Source: Nageia nagi (Eukaryota; Pinophyta). From it: 64,000 nucleotides of DNA. Where the stretch lies: assembly GCA_050084985.1 (NCBI GenBank), contig JBITNC010000001.1, forward strand, positions 209,436,001-209,500,000, given 5' to 3'. Positions 34,424 through 47,800 of the stretch are shown in pieces. The position numbers were made by a program, and so were the translations under genes. Below the pieces are notes generated by a model. That model was not told the origin of the DNA and searched no databases. It saw only the letters and a list, made by a program, of their open reading frames with translations. The stretch's first letter is position 1. Each line of letters opens with the position of its first letter.

Positions 34424-36525
34424 TAAAAGACAATTAGGGATTGAAAAAACTAAAAATACTATATGATTTCTTCTCCCATAATCATATCCATCACTTTGAA
34501 TAAGAGATCAGCTAGAGGTTCAAATCAGAGCTCATAATTAAAAAACAATTCACATATTTCCTTCAAGCTTCCTTTTTCTTCTCAAAATATTGATGTACAA
34601 ACAAAAATACCCAAAAAATAATGCAAAATTTTTCAAGGAGAGGTTTTAAATAGGTAATTTAAAGGATAATACCATGGTTGAACAAGGACATGGTATTTCA
34701 TAAAACCACCATAGTAAATGGTATTGAAAACTAGTTGCCAACTTAGATATATTATTCAAATAATTTCAAATAATTCCATTTTATTATTATTTTTACTTAT
34801 TATTATTATCATCACTATATTTTATATTTTCAATTTTAAATATTATCTCATTGTTATAGTCATACAACTAAGGTATTATTATTAAATCCATTAGTCATAT
34901 TATTATCAATAGTATTTATTAATACCACAATGAATTTATTAATAATATTAGTATTATATCATTAATACTAATATTTGATTCTAATAATCATTAATAAATA
35001 ACTATTTTCATCATCTTAAAATTTAACCTTCAAAGGGTTTTCCCATGGGGTCATTACATTCTCCCCCACTTGGATTAAACACAGTCCTCTATGTTTTCCC
35101 AAATAAACTAGGTAATAAGTTAGTTCATAAAATCATTACTTAAATTCATTTTTTATCTCATTAAATGTAGCTAATGAAATAATATAAAGAGATAAATAAC
35201 ATAAAACACTCAATCACTTAATAAGATCATAACTTTTTTCCAATAAACAATTTTATACCATTCAAACTCAATCATGCAAACATATGAAGCAAAAAAGTAT
35301 GGTGTCATTTACCAATGTGGTAATATCCTAACCCATAATCCATAATAATCATAAACATGCCTATATGGAAAATCTTCCTTTATGGTCTACCAGCAATCAT
35401 GCCTATCATATCCCACTCTTACCATCTTAGATCGAAGATCATTCTTGATTGGTTGGAGAACTCCTTGGAGCACTCCCACCATCACAACATGTAAGAAAAC
35501 ATAAAATACTTCCACAATATTTCATATCATTAAATTTAAAATGATATATTACAATAATAGGTTCATATAAAAGGCCCTTTCTAGAATGTTCATCACATTA
35601 TCATAATTTGTGTACTTCTAGAATGAATCACTTAGTGTCTCATACATCCTCATATCCACTTGTGAAAAACTCATTGTAACATATTGTTAGCATCTCAACA
35701 ACATATGCATATATTATATCCTCTTTCTTTATCCCCTTTATTTAAGAGGTAGATTAAAAATGTAGGATATTACCTCTCCCCCATTAAGGATAAATCCTTT
35801 GAGAAAGAGTTACCTATATGGTAACCAATCCCATAAATGTAAGGTTGCTAATAGAACAAAACATTAGTCCATACCAAGCATTTATTTTTAAAATAAAATA
35901 TGACATCTCAACACATAAGAAATATGGTTACCCATAAATATTTCATATTATCACTTTTAAGATGACTATTTTCATAAAAATATTTCTTTCATTCTACCTA
36001 CCAAAGAGAAAAAAAAAGAGAAATTATAATATTATATTACCTGGTGCCATCATTTTTTTCATTTACAAGTGATAATTCTCATATTTTGAAGAGTATACTC
36101 ATCTTCATATTCAAAATTTCATAAAAATTCCTTAAATAAATTAGGTATTAAACCTTTTGACCTAACCATTTTAGTCTTTCTATGAAAAATCATTATTATT
36201 TTTTAAATATTTCATCTCATCCATGAAAATATTGTCACTTGTTATGGCACCTTTACTGTGAAACCTTTCACTTAGGAGATAAATCCTGAATCAAGGTTAC
36301 ATTACCTTGATCATCTTAGAATTTATATGGCTATTTCATCATCCAAGAATTTTATATAAGGTATCCATACCATCATTGAATTAATATAATCTTAAAATTA
36401 TCATAATTTGTTAACCTATAAGCTATTGTTAGTAAATAATTTATCTTAAGATCAACTAAAAATAACCTTAATTTCATACAAGATAATAGTGTATTTTATC
36501 AACATCTTTAATGAGCTTATATATG
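34424..36525. other. Chromovirus LTR-like DNA with PPT/LTR junction signatures on the minus strand
   Basis: On the minus strand, CAAGTGGGGGAGAA followed by TGTAATGACCCCATGGG (junction at about 35057) is the typical polypurine tract plus 3' LTR start of plant chromoviruses. A second similar purine tract, AATGGGGGAGAGGTAATATCC without its last base, lies near 35755-35775. No protein domains are visible between them, so these are LTR or untranslated remains. Confidence 0.45.
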
Positions 36526-37659
36526 TAATGACCTACCCAATTGCACTATTAATACTTGAGTACCATAGAGGTATTTTAATAAAATTAGGTTTAAATTATA
36601 TTATGGGATGACTAATTTTGAGTAGTGATATGCATTATTTGTATTGATTTGATGTTGGCTTTGAGATTTTATGATATAGGTTATAGGTTGACTCGAGATG
36701 GAAAGTTTGATTAAAGACCTAAGGGACCAAGGTGAGTTGGTGATGGGAACATAATGGTAAGAGTGAGGAAATTATTGGAGTTGGTTCATTAACAAACCCT
36801 AATGACCATCATAGATCATGTAGATGCATGACATAATTATTAAGTGTAATTATCAATTTTGATAATGAATATGTGGATGTGTGTGTACACTAATAAACTT
36901 ACCTTGTAGGATGAAGGGATCATTGTAAGTAAAATGAGTGTTAAAAATTTATTATACATTTTTAAAGAGATAAGAAATATTCAATCCTCTTGAATTTAAA
37001 ATTTTACTTAAGATTTTTAGTGAAATGAGGTGAAATTTAAAAGTGATAGTTAAAAAGACTATTTTCATGTTGTGGATGTTACAAAGGTATTTTTGTTAGG
37101 ATGCAAAAATAATTGAGATAGGATTTCCACCTACCTTATTTCTTTATGTGAGGTGTGGGAAATAATTAGCCTCAATTTGTAGGATAATATAAAATATTAC
37201 AAAATATTTTATAATACCACACTTGCTAACAATTTAATTGAGACCCACCATAAAAAAGATACTTACATATTCCCCACAAAAATGATTGAAGGGGATTAAT
37301 AGACACTTGTTTGGAAATATAATAGTGACCTTGGATATAAATAAGGGATGAACCTTAGGAAAAATATACACTACTACCTCATCATTCATAAGATTTGGTT
37401 TTGGAGATCCATAGAGAAGAGAATCCTCCCTTATCAAGCCCATGTGCTTTTCCCTTTGAATTTTAGTTAATGCCTAGATAATATATGGATTATTTTGAAA
37501 TCATTTGGTATGTCTTGAAGAAAATAACATTTTTTTAAGGTTTATAGATATATATTATATATATATATATATATTAATGAATTTAATTGCTACCATTAGT
37601 ATTATACTTGTTGAAGAGACATTTTATTTTTTTTATTTGATAGTTACATGTGAAGATTT
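36526..37659 (+). other. Possible LTR start (TGTAATGACC) in which element B landed
   Basis: TGTAATGACCTACCCAATTG near 36526 resembles a chromovirus LTR start in plus orientation, and GGGACCAAGGTGAGTTGG follows near 36722. It is cut by element B at 37660. The sequence resuming at 55512 and ending before the PBS of element D at 59452 may be the rest of one very long LTR. Inference only. Confidence 0.3.
37655..37659. other. Target-site duplication of element B (GATTT / GGTTT)
   Basis: GATTT before the element and GGTTT at 55507-55511 after it: a 5-bp duplication with one transition difference. Confidence 0.65.
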
Positions 37660-38508
37660 TGTTGCAGTGAAAATAGAGCTAGAATTTAGAATAACATAAA
37701 ATATAATTATTCTTAAATTTTCACTGAAATTCAAATTATGTAAAATAGGTATAAATGTTGTAATGATAACGTGATATTGATTTTTAGCTCAAACTACAAT
37801 TTGCCCTTGGAAGGGACTTTTACAAATGCCATTTGCCAAAATGAAGGTATTAGATCTTCATTGTTTTTTATTTGCTTGCTTCTCTCCTTGATATGGACAA
37901 CCTGTAAATCCTACACATATGCAAAAGATAATAGCATCAAAGCATCTATGTATGACATGTATTGAATTGAAACTAGCATAAAACAATAAAAAGGTATGAG
38001 CTCACAAGATTTTGGCAGCATTACCCTACTTCAAAAATGGGTCAAGATCCCATCTCTATTGCCTTGTATTGGCTTGTATTTATAGATTTTGGGTGAGATG
38101 TTCCAAGGTTGGTAAGGGGAAGTGAAAAGCCACTATAGGTCGTAACTGACCCCCTCTATCCACATCATCTTAGAAGAATGAAATGTTTCAACTTTCTCTT
38201 GCTATTTTGGTTTCTTGTTCAGCTATTACAAAGTCACCGGTGATTACTAGGAAGACGCTGGTGATCATCTCCAAATACCGATGACTATTTTAGGTCACTG
38301 GTGATTGGTTTTCAATTTTGTAACAATATTAAAATGATCGCCAAATAGCCAATTTTACCTAAAAAGAGTCATGTGATGACCTATTTTGCATGTACTTGAT
38401 GGGAGCTATCTAATAATATGGTTTTTTAAACCTATTTTATATTGTCATGAAGAGTTATGATTATTTCAATTTTTACTAGTTAAAAAGGGACATTTTTAGG
38501 TGTCTACA
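37660..38508 (-). repeat. 3' LTR of element B
   Basis: 849 bp; on the minus strand it starts TGTAGACACC (at 38508) and ends TGCAACA (at 37660). It contains four motif cores, CACCGGTG (38235), CGCTGGTG (38256), TACCGATG (38277) and CACTGGTG (38296), spaced 21, 21 and 19 bp. Confidence 0.93.
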
Positions 38509-38522
38509 TTTTGCCGCTTTTT
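38509..38522 (-). other. Polypurine tract of element B
   Basis: AAAAAGCGGCAAAA on the minus strand, directly before the 3' LTR. The element A tract is AAAAAGGGGCAAAA. Confidence 0.7.
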
Positions 38523-39017
38523 GAATTATCAACCAAAAATGTGGTTGATGATTTCAAAAATATAGAATGAGAAGCTTTGTCACTTGATTATTTATTGTTG
38601 CTTTTTTATGATATAAGTTTTGACTCAATTTCTTAGATGAATCAAAATTTTGATTTACCAAATATGATAAAATGTGTTTTCATTTTACATTTGATGTAGT
38701 TTTGAAAACAAATTTGAATATACTTCAAAAGTGACTATTTTCGGTATGACAATGTGTTGAGCTTGTGTGATAGTTGCATGACATTTCTATTATGTCATTT
38801 TGCATGTCTAAGCACACATGTACCGTATAAGTCCTCTTTAGTATATGAGTTTGATGGTGTTGTCCTTTGTCCCGACAACAGGGTTTCAAGATGATCTCCT
38901 GTAACAATGATACATCACATTTTATCATTTTTTAATTTTCTTGACCAATTCAAGGTAATGTTGAGAAGTTTTTAATATTCTCATGGCTATTCCCAAACAT
39001 GGCATTTTACTTCCAAT

Positions 39018-39107
39018 CATTGACATTTAGTGATAGTTGCCAATGTCCATCTTCAAGTCATCGACATTTAGTGACAGTCGTCGGCATCCATCTCCAAGTC
39101 GCTAGGT
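39018..39107. promoter_or_regulatory. Five phased motifs upstream of the PMD start (element B)
   Basis: Cores CATTGACA (39018), TGCCAATG (39038), CATCGACA (39059), CGTCGGCA (39079) and CGCTAGGT (39100) are spaced 20, 21, 20 and 21 bp, about 130-220 bp before the PMD ATG at 39237. All but the last-base variant fit YRYYRRYR. Confidence 0.62.
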
Positions 39108-39236
39108 GTTTCAAAAAGAAAAATTTTTAACTTTTTCTTATTTATTTCTTTTTAGCTGTCACTTTTATTATCTACCAGAACCAGTCTCCATTACAATTTT
39201 GTTGATTTCTATCCATTGATATTTGTTACAATCATC

Positions 39237-41638
39237 ATGCCTCCACATAGATGCTCCACTAGATGTTCTCAACCTATCTGGGAAGAGGTAGGGTTTTGAA
39301 ATAACTTTCTTTTTTATTTTTTATTTATAACTTGTAATTTAATCATTTAATTTCAAAATTGAAACTATGAATGACATTTAAAAGTTATTTTGATTGTTTC
39401 TATCGGATAAAATTTGTAAATCATGTTTTTATTTATATTTTTTGTGAAATTTTTTATAATTCGACCTCGGTCACTGACCTAGGCTAAACGGATGACAGAG
39501 TCACTGGTGTTTGTAATGTGAATGCTAGTGACTGAGTCTTACCTATTAGAAACACTGGCATTTTATTATGAAATGCCTTTTTGTTTTGAGCTAAACTTTT
39601 TATTATTACATAGGTTTGAGATGTCTTTGAGCCTCAAGGTAGATATCCCTCAATTCTATAGGAGGGTAGAGATCTTCTAGGTCTAGCTGATCACACTTTT
39701 TTCAGGTCCATTAGTTTTGGAGTGGGTCCACACATGGGTCGCATTCATTGGGAGTATCCTTTATTAGCTACATTGGTAGACATATGGGACACAATGACAT
39801 GTACTTTTCATCTTTTGATAAGGGAGATGACTATCACAGTGGAGGATATACATAGATTGTATAGACTCCCTATTCATGGATAGAGGATTTTGCCTATGGT
39901 GGATAGAATAGGAGCTTTACCTACTATTTCTTATTTGTATGGGGCCTCTCAGGTTGATACTATTATTTCTAAGATTATCTCAGGTGGCATCTGATATTAC
40001 TAGTATTGGATGGAGGATCAGTAGGGGATGATCTATTTTTCATACTTGATGGGTTTAGTATAGTGTTATGCTCTCCCCAATACTGGTAGTGGGAGGTTTT
40101 CATGGTCATTATTGCCTATTATTGCAAATATGATACAGCATGGTACAATGTATGCTTGGGAACCTACACTATTAGCTCAAATTTATAGGGAGCTATTATT
40201 TTATTCTCAGGGGCATAGGGCCTCTTTATCAGTTACTATCACCTTGCAGGCATGGGCTTATGAGCATATAGCTGTGGCTTGTCCTCTAGGATTGTTGATG
40301 CCTATGTTTGGTAGTCACTTGGATTACAAGGCTGGCATAGTCTGATGGCATGATGATTTTTATATTCACTCATCAAATGGAGTTCATCGAGATGTGAGCT
40401 ATTATCACCACATGATTAGTCACTTGATTCTAGATCAAGTGAGATTCAGACCTTACTATTTGTATCCCATCTAGGGAGAGCTTACAGCTGAGCTTACTAG
40501 TATTTAGTAGCCACATGTTTTAAGTGGCCATTGAGCTAATTTTTTTGAGTATTTTCATTTTGAGAGAGTGTACCATCAATTCAACTTAGTTTAGGATGTG
40601 CCTACCCCATCGGTGCCATATCAACATGAGGGCACTATCTCAGCATATGGTATACAACCGTTGGTTTATGTAGAGCCTGATCCTACTCAGGAGGAGGGAT
40701 CATTGGAGGATGATATCAGGGAGGATGATGTTAGGGTATCTAAGACATTTAGGGCCTAATGGGAGGAGGGAGATGATGGCATAGAGGGTGTATTAGAGGG
40801 TCAACATGTTCATCAACATGTTGATGTTGTTGAGGAGTTAGGTATAGTAGTAGGAGAGGGAGAGGTAGGCGAGGAGCCTATAGGAGTAGAGGTTGCAAGA
40901 GAGGAGGTTGCTAATGAGGAGGTCATGGTAGATGCTCCTAAGGAGTTAGCTCTTGAGGAGGAGGCTATGGGTGTAGGTGAGGAGGGAGCTACCCTAGAGG
41001 TTGCACGTAGAGTTAAGGAGGCTCCTACTACCCAGGTTCCTAGCATTGATACTTTGCTAAGAGATATTTATGAGCTGAGATACCAGTTGTCATAGGCCAA
41101 CTCACACATGTATAGGTATAGGGTTGAGTGAGATATATATAAACAAGAGAGAGATAAGGCTCATTCCTCTTTATAGGGAGCTTAGGCTCATTAGTTAGGA
41201 TTAGCATCTACTTCTAGGGATGGTTCTTTAGTTTTCCATCATGTCATTTGTCAGCAATGAAATTTTTATAGTGGTATAGTACCAATGTGGCTGATAGGTG
41301 TTCAAAATTTTACTCTTGGGGTTCACTATCCTATACCTCTATATAGTTATATGCCTATAGATATCTCAGCATATCAGATAGACAGTAGTGCATAGGGCAC
41401 AGTTGGATCTCCAGGTAGGACTCAGAGGTCATAAGGTTTTCCTAGTAGGAGTGGTACACCATAGGCATCTCCCTTAGGTGCTATTGGTGCATCTAAGTTA
41501 CAAGGAGCTCAGTGTCTAGGTAGTCCTATAGGATCTGTAGGCACTACTCCTCTAGGTCAGGGTACCGGAGAGACTAGTAGACGGCAGAGGCGATCGAGTA
41601 GTCCTAGCAGACAAGGTAGTGGTTGGGGTAGTCCTTGA
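39237..41638 (+). pseudogene. PMD gene of element B (antisense to the element), two exons
   Basis: Exon 1 39237-39287 encodes MPPHRCSTRCSQPIWEE; donor GTAGGG at 39288; intron 39288-39613 (326 bp) ending ATTACATAG; exon 2 39614-41638 ends with TGA. Exon 2 is 2025 bp, an exact multiple of three, so the frame has no net shift over 674 codons, giving a protein of about 691 residues. PMD features include REMTITVEDIHRLYRLPIHG (about 39828-39887), FSYLMGLV near 40037 and LSVTITLQAWAYEHIAV near 40230. A Glu-rich segment follows (40680-41030), then a Ser/Gly/Arg tail. At least fifteen stops interrupt it, mostly TAG at Gln/Trp positions and TGA at Arg/Trp positions. Confidence 0.84.
39472..39560. promoter_or_regulatory. 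Four motifs in the PMD intron (element B)
   Basis: CACTGACC (39472), CACTGGTG (39502), TGCTAGTG (39523) and CACTGGCA (39553), spacing 30-21-30 bp as in the element A intron. Confidence 0.55.
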
Positions 41639-42270
41639 GGATACCCTTTTTCATGATGTTATTTTTTATATGCTTATGAGGTTATTGGACCCTTGTAGTT
41701 TTATTATATGATTCATGATGTTATGTTGACCTTTTGATGGACTATTATGATGTATATATAGATAGATAGATCTTTCATATTTATGGTACTTGTATGATTC
41801 TTGATGCATGAGCTTTCATTCTATGCATAGATTTATGATAAAATAGGTGTGATGTGATGTTATGTAGATTATAATTATCTTTTAATTACTTGATGATGAA
41901 TAGATGTTAATGATAGATGTAATTTTCAAAATGTATGATGCATAGATATAATTGTGGAATGTATGATGTATAATGATGAAATATATAACATATATCAACA
42001 AATTAGTTTGATGATGTTACTAATCTCAAAACTAAGTTAATAATAAGTACAACTATAGTTGCTATAAACAATAAATCTAATTTATAATTTTAATAAGTTA
42101 AGTTACTTTAAGTTATTTATAATGTGGAATAACATAGTTGTTTACATAAGTTAAATTATTTAAGGACATATTTTTATTATATTTTTGCGGAATCAAATGC
42201 ATCATCTTTCATACTTGGCAATTTTACAATAAACTTCTTGACATGACAAACTAGTGACTTATGGATGTAT
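41639..42270. other. 3' flank of the PMD gene (element B)
   Basis: Non-coding. Carries AATAAA-type strings and GATA/TGATG simple sequence, homologous to 15663-16267 in element A. Confidence 0.4.
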
Positions 42271-42654
42271 ATGAATATTAACTTTGTCTTGGTTAGGGGA
42301 ATAATAAATAATCATTCTTATCCTTTCCAAAGAAAAGCAAGTTTTAATAATGTTCAAAGGTTATATACAAAAATAAAAATGGGTTTAACAAAATGATACA
42401 AATGACTCTAAGCACAAATAAATTACAAACTATGACAAAAGATTAGGTGATTTTGGAGGTTTATGAACATTAACTTTATCTTGGTCAAGGGAACAATAAA
42501 TAATCATTCTTATCCTTTCCAAAGAAAAGCAAATTTTAATAATGTTCAAAGGTAATAGATAATGGTAAAAATGGGTTTAACAAAATGATACAAATGACTC
42601 TAAGCACAAACAAATTACAAACTATGACAAAAGATTAGGTGATTTTGGATTAAT
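42271..42654 (-). repeat. 192-bp tandem duplication in element B
   Basis: Units start at 42271 and 42463; both run from ATGAAYATTAACTTTRTC to AGATTAGGTGATTTTGGA. The region overlaps the 146-bp duplication of element A (15373-15662) but has different breakpoints. Confidence 0.88.
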
Positions 42655-43705
42655 AACCAAGTTATTATAACATCTACCTTATCTTTCTTTATTTCAAGAT
42701 TTAACAACCTAAGATGATATCAAACAATGTTGTTATATGTTGATAAAAAATCTATAAACTCTAGTGTGTGTAGTGAGATTCATTTACCTGCTTAGATCAT
42801 TTGAGATGAAATATCTTAGAGACATTAATAAACTAGTCTATCCATATGAAACATATAGAGGTCCATAGGAAAGAAGGTTGCTAACCAAAATGGACATATT
42901 ACCACTCATAAGGTATGCCCCATTGCCAGATAGGCATCCATAGCTTTGATGAGGATTAACCCCTTGATCTCGCTACAACCTTGCTCTACTACCAGTCAGG
43001 CATCCATAGCCTTGGTAGAGGATATTGTAATCACCCAAGAATCGTTGATATAATGTAGCAATTTTTTTTTTTAACTATAAAATGATTCTTGGGTTTGAGA
43101 TGAAGTGAATGATAGGATAAACACATAACTTTCACTCTTAATGTCTCTTAGAATGATTTCATTCAAATTCTCTTAGAATATTATAATGTCGTAAGTGTTT
43201 GGAGTTTTTGGATTTTCTTTCAAACACAAACTTTATGTTTTTCTATCATCTATGGTATATCATTTCCTTATGAAAGAAAAGACAAAGTGAATGTAGTGAT
43301 AACAAGGAAATTATTCTAAGATAACCTTTTCACACATTACACATTTACTAGATAATCACTTTTACAATGACATGTAACATATATTTACATCATACAAGGG
43401 TAGGGCACCCAATTGCCAAGTGACCTCTAGATGTTTCCATCTAGGTAGATTTTATAATTTTATAATTTTTATATGTTTTATAGTTTTCAATTTTTTAGGA
43501 TTTTATAATTTTTTTTTTATATTCTTCTAGGGAATCTATTCATGATGCATTCAAATTGAGTTTGAATTGCATCAAGATTGAATGAAAAATATGTTGAACT
43601 AAACAAAAAACTAAAATCTAATACCACTTGATTATGATAGATTTCTAGAACACAATAATCTAAGTGTTCAAATGTTATGATTTGTGTGATAGAGATGATT
43701 TGTTC
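42655..43705. other. Non-coding region between ORF3 and the duplication (element B)
   Basis: Homologous to 14200-15300 of A. Contains the twin motif AGGCATCCATAGCYTTG (near 42933 and 42999, minus orientation) with the CTCTACTACC arm. No ORF. Confidence 0.5.
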
Positions 43706-44738
43706 TCAATGTTTTAAAGTTAGGTTGTGAGTACAATCAACTATTATTTTGGGCTTTTCTATAGGCCACAAAAGATAGAAATATATCATTAAATCATATT
43801 CTGAGTTAGGAGAACACCATAACTCAAATTCATTGATACAAATAATAACTTGATATCCATTTACTTTGACATCCCAACCATAAGATTCATGTGCATCATA
43901 GAACGTCAAGGCCATTTTTTGTTGTATTTCAAGAGGCATGGAAAAGATATTTGAATACATAGGAGTAGGAACGTTACAAATAACTTTCATAAAGATATCT
44001 TTGTCATACCTACTTTCAAACCCTGAAAGATAACTTCCATTATTCTGTACTCTATGTCCTTTTGATAGTTTTTTGATAATCTCATTTCTAACCCTTATTT
44101 GATTTATCATTGTAAGTTCGGCAATATGACAAGCTTGTATTTTCTCTAATCTTCATTTCCAAATTGTATGTCGCATTTGCATATGAGAAAATTTGTGAGT
44201 TTGCCTATATTGTTGTTGTAACATTCTAGGAGGAAAAGCCACAAAAGTATTTGAAAAATCATAAATTACCCTTTGATGATGTAAATAATGTAAAAGTTCA
44301 TCCATCCATTCTAGGCTTTTGGTTAATTGTTTAATGTATTTCAGCCTAGCTAAAAGGAGTGAGTACTCAATTAATTGACAATTTATGATGATTCTCAGTA
44401 TTCCATAAGGCCATTCTAGGTAGAAAGTTGTTATTTCCTATTATATTCTTTCCCTATGGGTGAAATAGATTTGTGGATCTAAAATAATGCTTGCTTCATA
44501 TCCACAAAAAGTGACTTCCCAACCATTATTTATACCATAAAACATATGGTATGTTCTTTCAAATTGTTCATCAATAGTCAAATTGTTCATCAATAGTCAA
44601 TCATAAATAATTTAAGATATTAAAATCAAATCCATGTTTTAAATATGTTAATGCTAAATCACCTGGATATCTTGGTGGTGGAAATCATACTTGTGGTTGC
44701 ACTATGCTACCTTTAGCAGATTCCTTTGCCAGATTCAT
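43706..44738 (-). pseudogene. ORF3 of element B
   Basis: Homologue of 13180-14199. The second domain copy is open from 44110 to 43706 (SYGWDVKVNGYQV, then FYLLWPIEKPKIIVD). The first half carries a 19-bp tandem duplication near 44560-44600 that shifts the frame. Stops at the positions equivalent to A 13315 and 13744 are present here too. The substitutions in the second domain (for example Met for Leu, Val for Ile, Glu for Lys) are mostly conservative, which suggests past selection on the protein. Function unknown. Confidence 0.75.
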
Positions 44739-44833
44739 CTTTTCTATTTTAACACTTGATAAATATTAATACTTTTATTTATTTATTATTTTAACAATAA
44801 AATAAAATGAAAGAAAACTAATATACATTTTTT

Positions 44834-47800
44834 TTATGTATAGAAGGGTCAAAGATGCATGATATTTATAGGTTCACGCTCTTCATTTCCTTCTAAGTCT
44901 GATAAATGATAAGTTCCTTTATCAAATTTTTTCTTAATGATATATGGTCCTAACCAATTTGGAGCAAACTTATCTCTAAGCTATCATTCTATTCGTGAAG
45001 TTTGTTAATTTTGTTTTAAAACCAAATCACCTATTTTGAACTCATGAATTAGAGCTCTTTTATCAAAAGCTCATTTTATCCTCTCCTGATAAACATGCAT
45101 ATGCTCTAAAGCATTAATACATTTTTCATCTAAAAGCAATAACTGATCTAAGTGAGTCTATCTTGCTTCCTCATCAGAGTTTTGCTCACTTAGGTTTATT
45201 ATAAGGGATGGTATCTCAAGTTCCATGGGTAAGATGGCTTCTGTTCCATATACTAAAGAGAATGGTGTTGCCCCAATAGGAGTGCATACACTAGTATGAT
45301 AAGCCCATAAGGCTTTTGGTATTTGTATATGCCAATCTCTATGAGAATCATTTACTATTTTTGCTAAGATATTCCAAATAGTTTTATTAGTAGCCTCTAC
45401 CTATCCATTGCCTTGTGGATAATATGGAGTGGAAAAACTTTGTTTAATTTTATACTTATCACATTTGTTTTACATGCTTATTTTTAAAATTTTTTCCATT
45501 ATCCATAATTAATTGGTTCGGTATGCCAAATCTACATATAATATAATTTTCTATAAATTCAGCAATTCGTGAACTAGTGGTGGAAGTCATGGGAATAGCC
45601 TCTACCCATTTAGTAAAATATTTAGTTGCTGTAATGATGAACTTGTGTCCACTAGAAGATGTAGGTGTAATTTATCCTATTAAATCTAACGCCCATTTAG
45701 AGAATGGCCAAAGTGATTGTATAGGATGTAGTTCTTGAGATGGTTGTGAAAACAAATGAGTGTATTATTAACATTTAAAACATTTTTTAACATATTCACA
45801 ATAATCTTTTTCCATAGTTGGCCAATAATACTCCATTCGTATTAATCATTTCACAATCGTAACACCATTAAAATGTCCTCCGCATGTTCCATCATGGGTA
45901 GAGGATATAGCCTTTTTAATATCATTCCATTCAAGACATCTGAGTAAAATACCATTGAAATTTCATCGATGCAAGATATCCCCTATCAAACAATATTTAG
46001 TTGCTTTAATTTTAAAAGCTCATCATGATGATTTATTAAGGTTTGCAAGAAGAGTTCCAAATTTTAAAAAATCTATCAATTCTTTATACCAATTATCTTT
46101 ATCAGTTACATCAATATTTAATACACTTTTTTCTTCATCTTCTTGTTGTAATGATGATTGAGACAATTGAATTACTTCAACTTGAATTGAAGATTTTTTA
46201 GGATCTTCTGGGATAAGAGCTCCAATAGAAGCCATAGCATCTACAAATCTATTAGATGATCTTAGTGCTGCTTCTATAGTAAATTGGTCAAAAAAATTTA
46301 ATAATTCCTCAACTAACACTTTATACTTTTGAAGCAAAGGTTCTTTACATTGATAGATTTCTTTCACTTGATTTATGATGAGTAAAGAATCTCCAATAAT
46401 CTTAATTCTTTTAAGTTTTAATTTAACAGTAGTTTTTAATGCTAATATCAAAGCTTCATATTCCACATTATTATTAGTACAAGGGAATTTTAGTTTAAAT
46501 GAATATGGTATAGGGATCCCTTTTGGTGTTATAAATACAACACCTACTCCACCACCTTATTCACATCGAGAACCATCAAAGTGTATTTTCATATCCCAAT
46601 CATCTTCAGGTTCTATAGGTATTTCAATTTCATCTAATTGAAACACCCCATCATTAAGTAATTCAATGACAACGGGTTTATTATCTTGAAATGGAGCATC
46701 AGCAAGATAATCAGCAATTACTTGTCTTTTTATTGACTTTTGTCCAATAAAATGTAAATCAGATTCAGTTAAGTGCATTATCCACTTTGCAGTTCTTGAA
46801 TTTTGATAGGTTTTATTCATCATATATTTCAACGAATCCACTTTAGAGATGACATATGTTATATGATTAAGCATATAATGTTGAAGTTTTTTAGTAGTAA
46901 AAATGATAGCAAGACATAATTTTTCCAAATATATATACTTAATCTCATAACTCACAAGGGTTCTACTAAGATAATATATAGCTTGCTCTTTATTGTGTTC
47001 ATTCTTTTGAGCAAGCATTGTTCCTAAAGTAGTTTCGATAGCAGAAATATATAACAAAAAGGGTATATCTTTTCTTGGTGGACTTAAGATAGGAGGAGAT
47101 AATAAATATCTTTTAATTTAATCGAATGCATCTTGTTGCTCTTTGCCCCAATGATATTCTACTCCCTTTTTTAATAATTTTGTAAATGGTTTACATTTAT
47201 CAGAAAGTTGAGCTATAAACCTTCTAATGGCTTGTAACTTGCCCTGTAAACTTTGTAATTATTTTAGATTTGTAGGAGGTGGCATGTCTACTACTACCTT
47301 CACTTTACTAGGATCTATTTCAATTCCTCATCAGGACACAATAAATCCTAATAATTTTCCTAAAGTTACACCAAAAACACATTTTTTTGGATTTAATCTT
47401 ACTTTATGTTTTAATAATCTATCTAAGACCTTAATTAGGTCTTTTCCATGATCTACTTGATATTTAGATCTAACCAACAAATCATCAACATAATCTTCTA
47501 CTATGTCGTGCATATAGTCATGGAATATATAAGTCATAGCCCTTTGATAAGTTGCCCTAGCATTTTTTAATCCAAAAGGCATAACTTTATAACAAAAGGT
47601 ACCCAAGAAGTTATAAAAGCCATTTTATGTTGATCTTCAGTAGCTATTTTTATTTGATTATAGCCAAAAAATCCATCCATTAATGACAACATATCATGTC
47701 CTACTATCGAATCTACCAAACTATCAATGCTAGGTATAGGAAAATCATCCTTAGGACAAGCTTTGTTAAGATCATGAAAATCTGTGCATATTCTTATTTT

